This document shows positions 6,150 through 14,501 of a stretch of DNA of 14,501 nucleotides, piece by piece. The notes beneath the pieces are model-generated. The model ran no database searches and was not told the origin of the DNA. It saw only the letters and a list, made by a program, of their open reading frames with translations. The first letter of the stretch is position 1; every line of letters begins with the position of its first letter. This DNA comes from Gammaproteobacteria bacterium RBG_16_37_9 (lineage in GTDB: Bacteria > Pseudomonadota > Gammaproteobacteria > UBA9339). A program made the translations under genes and the position numbers. The stretch covers positions 2,529 to 17,029 of the forward strand of contig MGXJ01000054.1 of NCBI GenBank assembly GCA_001801345.1, written 5' to 3'.

Positions 6150-8924
6150 ATGAAAAACAAAACTTACGAACCTCATCTAATTGAACAAACCTGGTATCAA
6201 AAATGGGAGCAAAATAATTATTTCGCTCCTAGCGGCAAAGGTTCCCCATATTGCATCGTAATTCCTCCGCCCAATATAACCGGCACCTTACACATGGGCC
6301 ATGGCTTTCAAATGACCATCATGGATATTTTAATTCGTTACCATCGAATGCTAGGAAATAATACCATGTGGCAATTAGGAACAGACCATGCTGGTATTGC
6401 CACACAAATGGTTGTAGAAAACATTCTACATAATGAAGGAAAAAGCCGCCATGACATTGGTCGTGAAGATTTTGTAAAAAAAATCTGGGAATGGAAAAAA
6501 TATTCTGGCGATACCATTGCCAAACAAGAGCGCCGTCTTGGTATTTCCGGAGATTGGACGCGCGAAAAATTTACACTTGATCCAGAATTATCACAAAAAG
6601 TGCAACATGTTTTTATTAAATTATACGAAGAAGGATTAATTTATCGCGGTAAGCGTTTAGTTAACTGGGACCCTGTTTTAAAAACAGCAATTTCTGATCT
6701 TGAAGTAATCAACGAAGATCAAGAAGGGGTGTTATGGTATATTAAATATCCTCTATTAAACAGCAATGAAAGTTTAACTATCGCCACCACCCGCCCCGAA
6801 ACCATGCTTGGAGACACCGCAGTAGCAGTAAATCCAAACGACAAGCGATATCAACATCTAATCGGTAAACAAATTAAATTACCGCTTACTGATCGTATTA
6901 TCCTAATCATAGCCGATGAATATGTTGATCAAGAATTTGGTAGTGGTTGCGTAAAAATCACTCCAGCACATGACTTCAATGATTATGCGATTGGCCAACG
7001 TCATAACTTACCACTACTCAATATTTTCACCCAAAACGCGCATCTTAACGAAAATGTTCCCAAACCCTATCAAGGATTAGAACGCTTTCAAGCTCGCAAA
7101 CAAATAATTAAAGACCTAGAATCCGCTGGTTTGCTGCTTAAAACTGAAAAACACCAATTAAAAATTCCCAAGGGAGATCGCAGTAATGCTATTATTGAAC
7201 CGTATTTAACCGATCAATGGTTTGTTAAAACAAAAGAATTAGCAAAACCAGCTATCGAAGTGGTTATTCAGGGTAAAATAAAATTTATTCCAAATAACTG
7301 GAGCAAAATTTATTTTCAGTGGCTTGAGAATATTGAAGACTGGTGTATCAGCCGTCAGCTTTGGTGGGGCCACAGAATTCCAGCATGGTTTGATGAAAAA
7401 AATAATATTTATGTTGGCACAAACGAAGAAGATGTTCGCACTAAATACAAACTTGGTGATATTACACTAAAACAAGACGATGATGTTTTAGATACTTGGT
7501 TTTCTTCAGCATTATGGCCATTTGCAACTTTGGGCTGGCCTGAAGCAACCAAAGAGTTTAAAACTTTTTATCCAACTTCAGTTTTGGTTACCGGTTTTGA
7601 TATTATCTTTTTTTGGGTCGCTCGCATGGTAATGTTTGGCTTAAAATTCACTGGTGAAATTCCGTTCAAAGAAGTTTATATAACCGGGTTAATCCGAGAT
7701 AGTCATGGCCAAAAAATGTCAAAATCCAAAGGTAATATTTTGGACCCTATTGATTTAGTCGATGGAATTACTTTAGACAAACTCATAGAAAAACGCACTA
7801 GTAACTTAATGCAAAAACATCTGGCAACAGAAATTGAAAAACAAACACGCAAAGATTTTCCTGGTGGAATCCCAAGTTTCGGGGTAGATGCTCTACGTTT
7901 CACTTTTGGCGCTCTCGCCACTACTAGTCGTGACATTAATTTTGATATAAACCGCCTTGAGGGCTATAGAAATTTCTGCACTAAAATTTGGAATGCCACG
8001 CGCTATGTTCTACTCCAATTAGAAAATTTTGATTATACCGATAATAACATTGAATACAGCTTAGCTGATCGTTGGATCCAAACAGAAATCCAAAATACCT
8101 TGCATACTATTACTACAGAATTTAAAACCTACCGCTTTGACTTGATTACCCAGGCAATTTATGAATTAACCTGGTATCAGTTTTGCGATTGGTATTTAGA
8201 ACTTGTAAAGCCAATTTTAAACTCTGATCAATTTAGCCCTGCCTTAAAACAGGGGGCACGAAAAACTCTAGTTACTACGCTAGAAAATTTACTTCGTATC
8301 ATTCACCCATTTATGCCTTTTATTACCGAGGAACTATGGCAAGAAATAGCGCCAAAACTCAGCATAAAAGAACCAAGCATTATGCTGCAAAAATATCCAG
8401 AATTTGATATCCAAAAAATTGATCATGATGCTGCTTCCGAAATCCAGTGGCTTAAAAAAATTATTCTTGCAATTCGCAATATTCGTGGCGAAATGAATAT
8501 TCCATCGGCAAAGCCCATCGCTCTAATTTTACACAACGGAACCGAAAGCGACCATAATCGAATTAAACAACACGAATACTATCTAAAAGCTTTGGCCAAA
8601 ATCGAGTCTATAACCTGGATAAAAGAAGAAAAAATCTCTCAAGCGACCATAACTTTTTTGATAGATACGCTAGAATTTCACATTGTTTTGGCTAACCTGA
8701 TAGATCTTGATAGTGAAATTGCTCGCATTAATAAAGAAATTAATAAATTAAAGGAAGAGACCGAGCGCGCCAGAGTAAAATTAAATAACTCAGGTTACAC
8801 TGCTAAAGCACCACAAGACATCATCAACAAAGACCGCACTAGATTATTAGAGAATCAAAATATACTAGATAAACTACAGACGCAGCTTGAAAAATTGCAG
8901 CAATTAAAGGGTAGCGCAGGCTAA
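6150..8924 (+). CDS. valS: Valine--tRNA ligase (ValRS)
   Basis: This class Ia synthetase charges tRNA-Val with valine and edits mischarged threonine. From the ATG at 6150 it has 924 residues, slightly short of the E. coli enzyme (about 950). The HIGH motif is HMGH (48-51) within PPPNITGTLHMGH, and the KMSKS motif is 522-526 (GQKMSKSKGNILDP). The CP1 editing domain lies between them, with TIATTRPETMLGDTAVAVNP and the GSGCVKITPAHDFND stretch. The anticodon-binding domain follows (RLEGYRNFCTKIWNATRYV), and a charged C-terminal coiled coil (about 855-924) is typical of ValRS. A TTG two codons earlier is in frame, but the ATG is the normal choice. No Shine-Dalgarno is seen. It is divergent from the TPR/barrel gene. 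The usual neighbour holC is about 5.6 kb upstream. The gene is intact. Confidence 0.97.
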   Translation: MKNKTYEPHLIEQTWYQKWEQNNYFAPSGKGSPYCIVIPPPNITGTLHMGHGFQMTIMDILIRYHRMLGNNTMWQLGTDHAGIATQMVVENILHNEGKSRHDIGREDFVKKIWEWKKYSGDTIAKQERRLGISGDWTREKFTLDPELSQKVQHVFIKLYEEGLIYRGKRLVNWDPVLKTAISDLEVINEDQEGVLWYIKYPLLNSNESLTIATTRPETMLGDTAVAVNPNDKRYQHLIGKQIKLPLTDRIILIIADEYVDQEFGSGCVKITPAHDFNDYAIGQRHNLPLLNIFTQNAHLNENVPKPYQGLERFQARKQIIKDLESAGLLLKTEKHQLKIPKGDRSNAIIEPYLTDQWFVKTKELAKPAIEVVIQGKIKFIPNNWSKIYFQWLENIEDWCISRQLWWGHRIPAWFDEKNNIYVGTNEEDVRTKYKLGDITLKQDDDVLDTWFSSALWPFATLGWPEATKEFKTFYPTSVLVTGFDIIFFWVARMVMFGLKFTGEIPFKEVYITGLIRDSHGQKMSKSKGNILDPIDLVDGITLDKLIEKRTSNLMQKHLATEIEKQTRKDFPGGIPSFGVDALRFTFGALATTSRDINFDINRLEGYRNFCTKIWNATRYVLLQLENFDYTDNNIEYSLADRWIQTEIQNTLHTITTEFKTYRFDLITQAIYELTWYQFCDWYLELVKPILNSDQFSPALKQGARKTLVTTLENLLRIIHPFMPFITEELWQEIAPKLSIKEPSIMLQKYPEFDIQKIDHDAASEIQWLKKIILAIRNIRGEMNIPSAKPIALILHNGTESDHNRIKQHEYYLKALAKIESITWIKEEKISQATITFLIDTLEFHIVLANLIDLDSEIARINKEINKLKEETERARVKLNNSGYTAKAPQDIINKDRTRLLENQNILDKLQTQLEKLQQLKGSAG

Positions 8925-8927
8925 TGA

Positions 8928-8967
8928 AGAAAGGGGTCAGACCCTTTTTTGGGTCTGACCCCTTTCT
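8928..8967. repeat. Perfect 17-bp hairpin repeat after valS (REP-like)
   Basis: The left arm 8928-8944 (AGAAAGGGGTCAGACCC) pairs perfectly with 8951-8967, leaving a six-T loop. It starts three bases after the valS stop codon. Such GGGGTCAGACCC palindromes recur in many bacterial genomes as REP-type sequences; this is recalled, not searched. The T-run is in the loop and not after the stem, so it is not a textbook terminator, although such a stable stem could still mark or protect the valS mRNA end. Confidence 0.75.
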
Positions 8968-9008
8968 CTTCTTGGTGAACCAATACAATCCTCGCGCTCT
9001 CCTTTTCT

Positions 9009-9079
9009 GTCATCCTCGCGCTTGACGCGAGGATCTAGCATGGTGTATCGAGATCCTCGGGTCTACGCCCGAGGATGAC
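9009..9079. repeat. 71-bp double-hairpin palindromic repeat, copy 3
   Basis: It matches copy 1 (11-81) at 67 of 71 positions. All four differences are in the linker between the two hairpins, so both stems are unchanged. A CTCTCCT-like stretch also precedes both copies. It lies in the convergent gap between valS and murI. The gap 8925-9117 holds only this and the preceding hairpin repeat, with no gene. Confidence 0.85.
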
Positions 9080-9117
9080 ACTAAAGTTCAGATTGCACTA
9101 ACCCCCGAAACCTAAAT

Positions 9118-9918
9118 TCAATTAGTGAAGGGCACAACCTCTTCACCAAAAAATAATCTAGCACCCTTAACAAACCCCTCGGTATAATCAGAAACATAAA
9201 ATTGCCTATTGGGCGATATTGAGGAAGTTAAATTTTGAGCAATGAGCATAGCTTTAACCTCCTCAGCAACAATCTTACCTGCATCGATGATTTTAACTCT
9301 ACCTTGATAAAAATTTTCTATGTTTTTTTTAATAACCGGATAGTGAGTGCACCCTAAAACTAAAGCATCAATACCTTGTAACATTGGATTTGATAAATAT
9401 TCAGTTAAAGCAACATCAATTAATTCATGTTCAAAAAGCCCTTCTTCAATTATGGGAACAAGTAGTGGTGTAGCTTGAGCACGTAAATCAATCTGACATG
9501 CAAGCTCAGATATTTTTTTGGAATAAATTCCCGACTGGATTGTAAGTTTAGTGCCAATCAAACCAACACATTTACCGGCATAATTTTCGCATATAAATCT
9601 CACGACTGGATCAACTACATTGACAAGCAATGCTCGAGTTCCAATATAATCTTGCAACATCTCATAAGCAGCTGCCGAAGCAGAATTACAAGCAATCAAA
9701 ATTAATTTAACTTTTCGTTCTAACAAAAAATCAGCAATTTCCCTAACATAACTTTGGATGGCCTGCACTGATTTATCGCCATAAGGCAAATGTTTGGTAT
9801 CACCAAAATAAATCATCGATTCATTTGGCAAATTATCTACCACTGTCTTGGCAACAGTTAAACCACCAACGCCACTATCAAAAATACCTATAGGATGATC
9901 TGCTTTTAAATTTGACAT
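9118..9918 (-). CDS. murI: Glutamate racemase
   Basis: This cytosolic enzyme interconverts L- and D-glutamate, supplying D-glutamate for peptidoglycan precursors. The 266-residue length is normal. The N-terminal IGIFDSGVGGLTV (about 10-22) and YFGDTKHLPYGDKS (37-50) match the family. The two catalytic cysteines are C77 in ACNSASA and C190 in GCTHYP; E159 in the IIEEGLFEHE stretch is also typical. The ATG at 9918 is used because the family homology begins about seven residues later; no Shine-Dalgarno is seen. lnt lies upstream on the same strand, but a 208-bp inverted-repeat element stands between them, so shared transcription is doubtful. It converges with valS. Confidence 0.95.
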   Translation of the reverse strand: MSNLKADHPIGIFDSGVGGLTVAKTVVDNLPNESMIYFGDTKHLPYGDKSVQAIQSYVREIADFLLERKVKLILIACNSASAAAYEMLQDYIGTRALLVNVVDPVVRFICENYAGKCVGLIGTKLTIQSGIYSKKISELACQIDLRAQATPLLVPIIEEGLFEHELIDVALTEYLSNPMLQGIDALVLGCTHYPVIKKNIENFYQGRVKIIDAGKIVAEEVKAMLIAQNLTSSISPNRQFYVSDYTEGFVKGARLFFGEEVVPFTN

Positions 9919-9966
9919 AAATTAATCTACACAAAAATTTTAACCAAAAAAATATCCTAAAAATAA

Positions 9967-10174
9967 GTTGACATTTCGCTAAGCTGAGCCGTAGGTTGTT
10001 GATTTTTGAGAAACGTAGCGGAGCATACTTTTAGGGTATGTGAGCAACGTATCGCAGAAAAATTTGCCTGGAGCAAATTTTAATTGCCGCAGGCAAGCCC
10101 CTAAAAGGGGCGCGAAGCATGGATAGCGCAGCGTAAAATCAACAAGATACGGCCAGATTAGTAGAAATGTCAAC
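9967..10174. repeat. 208-bp inverted-repeat element (MITE-like or structured RNA)
   Basis: The 40-base arms 9967-10006 and 10135-10174 are inverted repeats: ends GTTGACATTTC and inner parts GCCGTA and TTGTTGATTTT match exactly, and a one-base shift aligns the middle. The interior has a row of smaller hairpins: CATAC/GTATG (about 10024-10040), AAAATTTGC/GCAAATTTT (about 10060-10082) and CCCCTAAAAGGGG (about 10098-10110). It is the main content of the 261-base gap between murI and lnt and ends six bases from the lnt stop. No clear target-site duplication flanks it and it encodes no credible protein. A non-autonomous mobile element is the favoured reading; a structured RNA is the alternative. 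Confidence 0.7.
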
Positions 10175-10179
10175 AGATT

Positions 10180-11676
10180 CTACTTTCTACATCTTGCTAG
10201 CCACAAACCAAGCAAGAACAAAGGCAACCACACATACTGCCCATAACTTACCCAAGGCGTGCTTCCTAAAAAAGCCACAATCTTTGCATTTAAAACTGCT
10301 TGTTGAAACACTGGAGCTCTGGCAATGACTTTTCCTTTGGCATCAATTATAGCGCTAATTCCGGTGTTGGTGCTAAGCAGTTGATAACGCTCAACCTCAA
10401 GCGATCGCATTCTAGCAACCTCTAAATGTTGAGGCGCAGCAATAGAGTTTCCAAACCAGCTATCATCACTAACCGTCACTAATAACCCTGCCCTTGGCAC
10501 ATAATCCAAAACCAACCCTGGATAGGCTATTTCATAGCATATAAACGGAGCAAGTAAGATTTTTCCCGCAAATAAATCCTGCTGGTTTTTTGAACCACTA
10601 GAAAAACCAGACATCGGGATAGTAAAAAATTTATGTAACCAACTCAACATAAACTTTAAAGGCATATACTCACCAAAAGGCACTAAATGGCGCTTATAAT
10701 ATTTACCAACGCTCGCGCCAAAAGCCATAAGACCGTTATAGTAACGTTCATCTTGTTTATCATAGAAAGGCGTTCCACTTAAAATAGTAGTTTCATTTCG
10801 CTTGGCAACAAAAGATAATAACTTCAAATATAACCAAACATTTTCCGGATAGGTGGGTATCGCAGCTTCTGGCCATACTATAATTTTACTGTTAAAATTT
10901 TTTGCAGTTAAAATAGCGTAGGAGTTTATAATCGACCATAATTCTTCATCCCGCCATTTTCGCTCCTGGGTGATATTACCTTGAATCAAACTAACTTCTA
11001 CTGGCTCGCCAATTTGCTTCGACCAATTAATTTTTGCAATACTAGCCCCAACCCCCCAAAGCACTGCAATCAATAACATTAAAGCAATTAAAACTTTTTT
11101 ATTTTTACGATATAAAAACATACAAAAAATAGCTCCTGCAGTTTGGGCAATAGCAAAAGAAACTCCATATACTCCAAAAATCGTAGCCCAACCGCGAAGC
11201 GGCGAATCTATGTGTCCATATCCTAAAAACAACCAAGGAAAACCGCTTAAAAACCAACCTCTGATCCACTCTAAAATCGCTAAGCTCAATGGGAATGCCA
11301 ACAAAAATTTACGCCAATCATCTTGCAAATATATGCGATTTAACAAATATCCCTGCAAAGCAGGATATAGTGCTAAAACTGCAACCAATAAAGCAAGAAT
11401 TGATATAGCTAGAATTGCTGGCGCATGACCATAATGATGGATACTAATATAAACCCAATAAATCCCACAACCAAAAAATGCTGCTCCAAACAGCCAGCCA
11501 TACCAAAAAGCCCAACCAGGCGAAGCCTTAAACCAAATAAACAATAATAATAGCAAAGCAACTTCGGCCACCAAATAATAGCCAAAAGGTGCAAAAGCAA
11601 GAGGCAAAATTGCTCCAGCAAAAATAGCAAGCCAGCTAAAATATATTTTATGATCTATTTTTAATAGTTTTTGCAT
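10180..11676 (-). CDS. lnt: Apolipoprotein N-acyltransferase
   Basis: This inner-membrane enzyme adds the third acyl chain to the N-terminal cysteine of lipoproteins, the last step before Lol sorting. The 498-residue product has several N-terminal membrane segments (about 12-215), a periplasmic nitrilase-fold domain (about 225-465) and a final membrane helix (about 480-495). The catalytic Glu-Lys-Cys triad is visible as E270 (VWPEAAIP), K328 (YYKRHLVPFGEYMP) and C380 (FICYEIAYP), with E336 also conserved. The length is close to the E. coli protein (512). The start ATG at 11676 opens directly into the membrane domain; no Shine-Dalgarno is seen. It is divergent from leuS with a 100-base gap. 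In E. coli lnt is also in the same general region as leuS-lptE. The outer-membrane lipoprotein LptE encoded here would be one of its substrates. Confidence 0.95.
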   Translation of the reverse strand: MQKLLKIDHKIYFSWLAIFAGAILPLAFAPFGYYLVAEVALLLLLFIWFKASPGWAFWYGWLFGAAFFGCGIYWVYISIHHYGHAPAILAISILALLVAVLALYPALQGYLLNRIYLQDDWRKFLLAFPLSLAILEWIRGWFLSGFPWLFLGYGHIDSPLRGWATIFGVYGVSFAIAQTAGAIFCMFLYRKNKKVLIALMLLIAVLWGVGASIAKINWSKQIGEPVEVSLIQGNITQERKWRDEELWSIINSYAILTAKNFNSKIIVWPEAAIPTYPENVWLYLKLLSFVAKRNETTILSGTPFYDKQDERYYNGLMAFGASVGKYYKRHLVPFGEYMPLKFMLSWLHKFFTIPMSGFSSGSKNQQDLFAGKILLAPFICYEIAYPGLVLDYVPRAGLLVTVSDDSWFGNSIAAPQHLEVARMRSLEVERYQLLSTNTGISAIIDAKGKVIARAPVFQQAVLNAKIVAFLGSTPWVSYGQYVWLPLFLLGLWLARCRK

Positions 11677-11729
11677 AAACGGCTACCAAATTTAATGTAA
11701 ACTTTGTTTAATAAAAATGATTTTATCAG

Positions 11730-11735
11730 TATAAT
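11730..11735 (+). promoter_or_regulatory. Probable leuS promoter -10 box
   Basis: A perfect TATAAT occurs 41 bases before the leuS ATG in the leuS/lnt divergent gap. The matching -35 is weak: TTTAAT at 11707-11712 has ideal 17-base spacing but a poor sequence, while the better TTGTTT (11704-11709) is 20 bases away. The lnt promoter must lie in the same 100 bases but cannot be placed. Confidence 0.4.
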
Positions 11736-11776
11736 ACCTGAACTCTTTGTTTTTGTAATAGAAATTATACGGCCAA

Positions 11777-14236
11777 ATGAATAAAATATATCAACCACAA
11801 ATTATCGAAGAAGCAACCCAAAAATACTGGGAAGAAAGCAAGGCTTTTGAGGTTACAGAAAACCCAAACAAACAAAAGTTTTACTGCCTCTCAATGTGGC
11901 CTTATCCAAGTGGGCATATCCACATGGGTCATGTCCGCAATTATACCATCGGCGACGTAATTGCCCGCTATCAAAGAATGCTCGGTAAAAATGTTATGCA
12001 ACCCCTAGGATGGGATGCGTTTGGCCTGCCAGCAGAAAATGCAGCTTTAAAAAACAATTTGGCCCCATCTACCTGGACTTACCAAAATATTGAGCAAATG
12101 CGAATTACCATTAAACAAATGGGATTTGCAATTGACTGGTCACGTGAGATTACCGCCTGTCGCCCTGAATATTACAAATTCGAACAACAACTTTTTTTAA
12201 AAATGTATGAAAAAGGCCTGGCTTACAAGAAAAAATCTCTTGTCAATTGGGACCCGGTAGATCAAACAGTGCTAGCAAACGAACAAGTTGTTGATGGACG
12301 TGGCTGGAGATCTGGAGCATTAGTAGAACGCAAAGAAATCTCACAATGGTTTTTGAAAATCACAGCATACGCGGATGAATTACTAAACGATCTAGATAAG
12401 CTTCCTGGTTGGCCAGAACAGGTTAAAACCATGCAACGCAATTGGATTGGGCGTTCTGAAGGGCTAGAGCTATATTTTCCAATTGTTGGTAGCAACGAAA
12501 AGGTTACGGTTTTTACAACTAGACCCGACACCGTCTTTGGTGCAACTTTTTTATCAATTGCACCAGAACATCCTTTGGCTACTGTCGCCGCAAAAACCAA
12601 TGCAACAATAGCTAAGTTTTTACAAAAATGTCATAACATCAAGGTTGCGGAAGCCGAAGCTGCCACTATCCATAAAGAAGGATACGACACTGGATTTGTC
12701 GCACTGAATCCATTAAGTGGTGAAAAGATTCCAATTTGGGTAGCAAATTTTGTTTTAATGGAATATGGCAGTGGCGCAATAATGTCAGTGCCTGCGCATG
12801 ATGAACGTGATTTTGAGTTTGCCGAACAATATTATTTGAAAAATAAACAAGTAATAAAACCCGTCGATAACAGCGCTTGTGATACCAGCAAATCTGCATT
12901 TACAGAAAAGGGAGTTTTGATTAATTCGGGAGAATTTTCTAATTTAAACTTTACTCAAGCTTATGAAGCTATTGCTAGTCATGTAATAAAAAACAAATGC
13001 GGCGCGCGTAAAACAAATTACCGTTTACGTGATTGGGGAGTTTCGCGCCAACGATATTGGGGTGGACCTATTCCAATGATTAATTGTGAACAATGTGGAT
13101 TGGTATCAGTGCCAAAAAAAGATTTACCAGTGATACTTCCTGAAGGAATAAAGTTAAAAGACCCTAGATCCCCTCTTCATAATTTAGCTAGTTTCATTGA
13201 TACAACTTGCCCCAAATGTATGGGCAAAGCCAAGCGCGAAACCGATACCTTTGACACGTTTGTGGAATCCTCATGGTATTATGCCCGCTACTGTTGTCCC
13301 AACCAAAATAATTCGATGTTTGATCAACGCGTTGATTACTGGATGCCTGTAGACCAGTATATTGGCGGTGTTGAACATGCGGTCTTACATCTTTTATACG
13401 CACGTTTTATATATAAAGTAATGCGCGATGAAAAACTTGTAAGAGGCAACGAGCCGTTTACCCGTTTGTTAACTCAAGGAATGGTATTAAAAGGCGGTTC
13501 TAAGATGTCTAAATCAAGCAACAATACCGTTTCCCCTGAAGAATTGATCGCTAATTATGGTGCAGATACTGTGCGCCTATTTGTGATTTTTGCCGCTCCT
13601 CCAGAACAATCTTTGGAGTGGTCTCATAGTGGAATTGAGGGCGCACATCGTTTTTTAAAAAAACTTTATGCTCTTGCTGTAGCCAATGAAAATATAATAA
13701 TTTCCTATAACAACGTCGCTTGGGAAAAACCAGTTTTAACTGAAAAACAACGGCAAGCGTATCAACATATTCACATGATTCTCCAACAGGCAAATTTTGA
13801 CATAGAACGCTTGCATTTAAATACGATTGTCTCGGCAACTATGAAACTTTTAAATTTACTCCAAGATTTGCCGCCACAACAAAATGAATCCATAATTTAT
13901 GATGGCATGAGTATTTTATTGCGTCTTTTAAGCCCCATCACGCCACATATTACCCACTATTTATGGCATGAATTAAGTTTTAAAGGCGATATTGCAGATG
14001 CTCCCTGGCCACAAACAGACTATAATACACTTACTCAAACTGAAATAGATTTGATCGTGCAAGTAAACGGTAAAGTCCGCGGCAAAATAACAGTAGCTAT
14101 TGATGCTGATGAAGAAACTATAAAAATTAATGCTCTTGCTAATGAAAATATTGCTCGTGTTATAGGGCAGAAAGCACTAAAAAAAGTGGTTATTGTTCCG
14201 AAGAAATTGATTAATATAGTGACAGATTTAGGTTAA
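11777..14236 (+). CDS. leuS: Leucine--tRNA ligase (LeuRS)
   Basis: This class Ia synthetase charges tRNA-Leu and edits non-cognate amino acids. The 819-residue length is at the short end for bacterial LeuRS (860 in E. coli). The HIGH motif is HMGH (49-52) within MWPYPSGHIHMGHVRNY. The CP1 editing domain carries TVFTTRPDTVFGATF and the GSGAIMSVPAHDERD stretch with its conserved editing aspartate. A zinc-type Cys pair (CEQCG) and CPKCMG lie in the ZN-1 insertion. KMSKS is at 576-580 (SKMSKSSNNTVSPEELI). The anticodon-binding domain and the C-terminal domain (QVNGKVRGKITV) are complete. The ATG at 11777 is backed by homology starting at once (YQPQIIEEATQKYWEE). No Shine-Dalgarno precedes it. lptE starts nine bases after its stop, as in the conserved leuS-lptE-holA order. 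Confidence 0.97.
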   Translation: MNKIYQPQIIEEATQKYWEESKAFEVTENPNKQKFYCLSMWPYPSGHIHMGHVRNYTIGDVIARYQRMLGKNVMQPLGWDAFGLPAENAALKNNLAPSTWTYQNIEQMRITIKQMGFAIDWSREITACRPEYYKFEQQLFLKMYEKGLAYKKKSLVNWDPVDQTVLANEQVVDGRGWRSGALVERKEISQWFLKITAYADELLNDLDKLPGWPEQVKTMQRNWIGRSEGLELYFPIVGSNEKVTVFTTRPDTVFGATFLSIAPEHPLATVAAKTNATIAKFLQKCHNIKVAEAEAATIHKEGYDTGFVALNPLSGEKIPIWVANFVLMEYGSGAIMSVPAHDERDFEFAEQYYLKNKQVIKPVDNSACDTSKSAFTEKGVLINSGEFSNLNFTQAYEAIASHVIKNKCGARKTNYRLRDWGVSRQRYWGGPIPMINCEQCGLVSVPKKDLPVILPEGIKLKDPRSPLHNLASFIDTTCPKCMGKAKRETDTFDTFVESSWYYARYCCPNQNNSMFDQRVDYWMPVDQYIGGVEHAVLHLLYARFIYKVMRDEKLVRGNEPFTRLLTQGMVLKGGSKMSKSSNNTVSPEELIANYGADTVRLFVIFAAPPEQSLEWSHSGIEGAHRFLKKLYALAVANENIIISYNNVAWEKPVLTEKQRQAYQHIHMILQQANFDIERLHLNTIVSATMKLLNLLQDLPPQQNESIIYDGMSILLRLLSPITPHITHYLWHELSFKGDIADAPWPQTDYNTLTQTEIDLIVQVNGKVRGKITVAIDADEETIKINALANENIARVIGQKALKKVVIVPKKLINIVTDLG

Positions 14237-14245
14237 ATAAAAAAT

Positions 14246-14501
14246 ATGCTGAAAACCCTTACCAAATTATTTTTTATACTAATAACTTCTATGCCTCTTA
14301 TTGGCTGTGGATTTCGGCTTAATACTACAAAAATTCTACCGCCGCAACTAAATCAAGTTTATTATCAAACCGAACATCCTTACGAAAAATTTGAGCTTTA
14401 TTTTAAAAAGAAATTACAAGCAAGTGGAGCAGTTTTACTCTCTTGTCCTAAAAAAGCAGCTCCGATAATTCATATTTCATCTATCTATGGTTTCAGTAAT
14501 A
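14246..14501 (+). CDS. lptE: LPS-assembly lipoprotein LptE (5' part, cut by window end)
   Basis: Only the first 85 codons are present; the gene runs off the window. A lipoprotein signal peptide (LTKLFFILITSMPLIGC) ends in lipobox LIGC with the modified cysteine at residue 21, followed by GFRLN, as in LptE (CGWHLR in E. coli). LptE plugs the LptD barrel and helps insert lipopolysaccharide into the outer leaflet. The position right after leuS is the standard gammaproteobacterial order and supports the call despite low sequence conservation in this family. Start codon ATG 14246 is nine bases after the leuS stop, so the genes are likely cotranscribed. The presence of lptE implies an LPS-bearing outer membrane. 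Confidence 0.88.
   Translation, partial: MLKTLTKLFFILITSMPLIGCGFRLNTTKILPPQLNQVYYQTEHPYEKFELYFKKKLQASGAVLLSCPKKAAPIIHISSIYGFSN

Noticed and set aside
8928..8970. Classical rho-independent terminator for valS
   Set aside because: The stem is perfect, but the T-run lies in the loop and the bases after the stem are CTCTTCTTGG, not a T-run.
1..9079. CRISPR array from repeated palindromes
   Set aside because: The copies are kilobases apart, contain two hairpins each and have no regular spacers or cas genes.
9979..10173. Open frame of 64 codons on the minus strand between murI and lnt
   Set aside because: It coincides with the inverted-repeat element, including both arms, and shows no domain or ribosome-binding site.

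Overview
The window looks like part of the chromosome of an AT-rich gammaproteobacterium. The support is DNA polymerase III chi (holC), a gammaproteobacterial-type valS, the leuS-lptE pair, lnt and murI, together with a lipopolysaccharide/lipoprotein envelope. The low G+C, loosely packed genes and several GC-rich palindromic repeats suggest a host-associated lineage, perhaps of the Legionellales/Coxiellaceae type. That placement is inference and was not tested by any search.

Layout. Positions 1-150 hold a palindromic repeat, followed by holC (156-584, +). Positions 585-786 hold a second copy of the repeat and a degenerate relative. An elongator tRNA-Met(CAT) lies at 787-863 (+), and a large imperfect inverted repeat at about 924-1085. 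Three genes then run on the minus strand (6002 down to 1110): a secreted TPR/outer-membrane beta-barrel protein, a secreted FecR-domain protein, and a CHASE2 adenylate/guanylate cyclase. valS (6150-8924, +) follows, then a perfect 17-bp hairpin repeat and a third copy of the 71-bp palindromic element. murI (9118-9918, -) and lnt (10180-11676, -) are separated by a 208-bp inverted-repeat element. leuS (11777-14236, +) diverges from lnt and is followed after 9 bases by the start of lptE, which runs off the window.

How the genes relate. holC and valS are adjacent in many gammaproteobacteria (pepA-holC-valS). Here they are split by the tRNA gene and the three-gene minus-strand block, which therefore looks like an accessory insertion. 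Its products fit a chain across the envelope: an outer-membrane barrel with periplasmic TPRs, a periplasmic FecR-fold protein, and an inner-membrane cyclase with a periplasmic CHASE2 sensor that would make cAMP inside the cell. This is the most interesting part of the window. The FecR gene also appears to have lost its original C-terminus through a stop codon and two short tandem duplications; the lost reading frame can be reconstructed.

The remaining genes are housekeeping: replication (holC), aminoacylation (valS, leuS, tRNA-Met), peptidoglycan precursor supply (murI), lipoprotein maturation (lnt) and LPS export (lptE). At least three kinds of GC-rich inverted-repeat element sit in the intergenic gaps.
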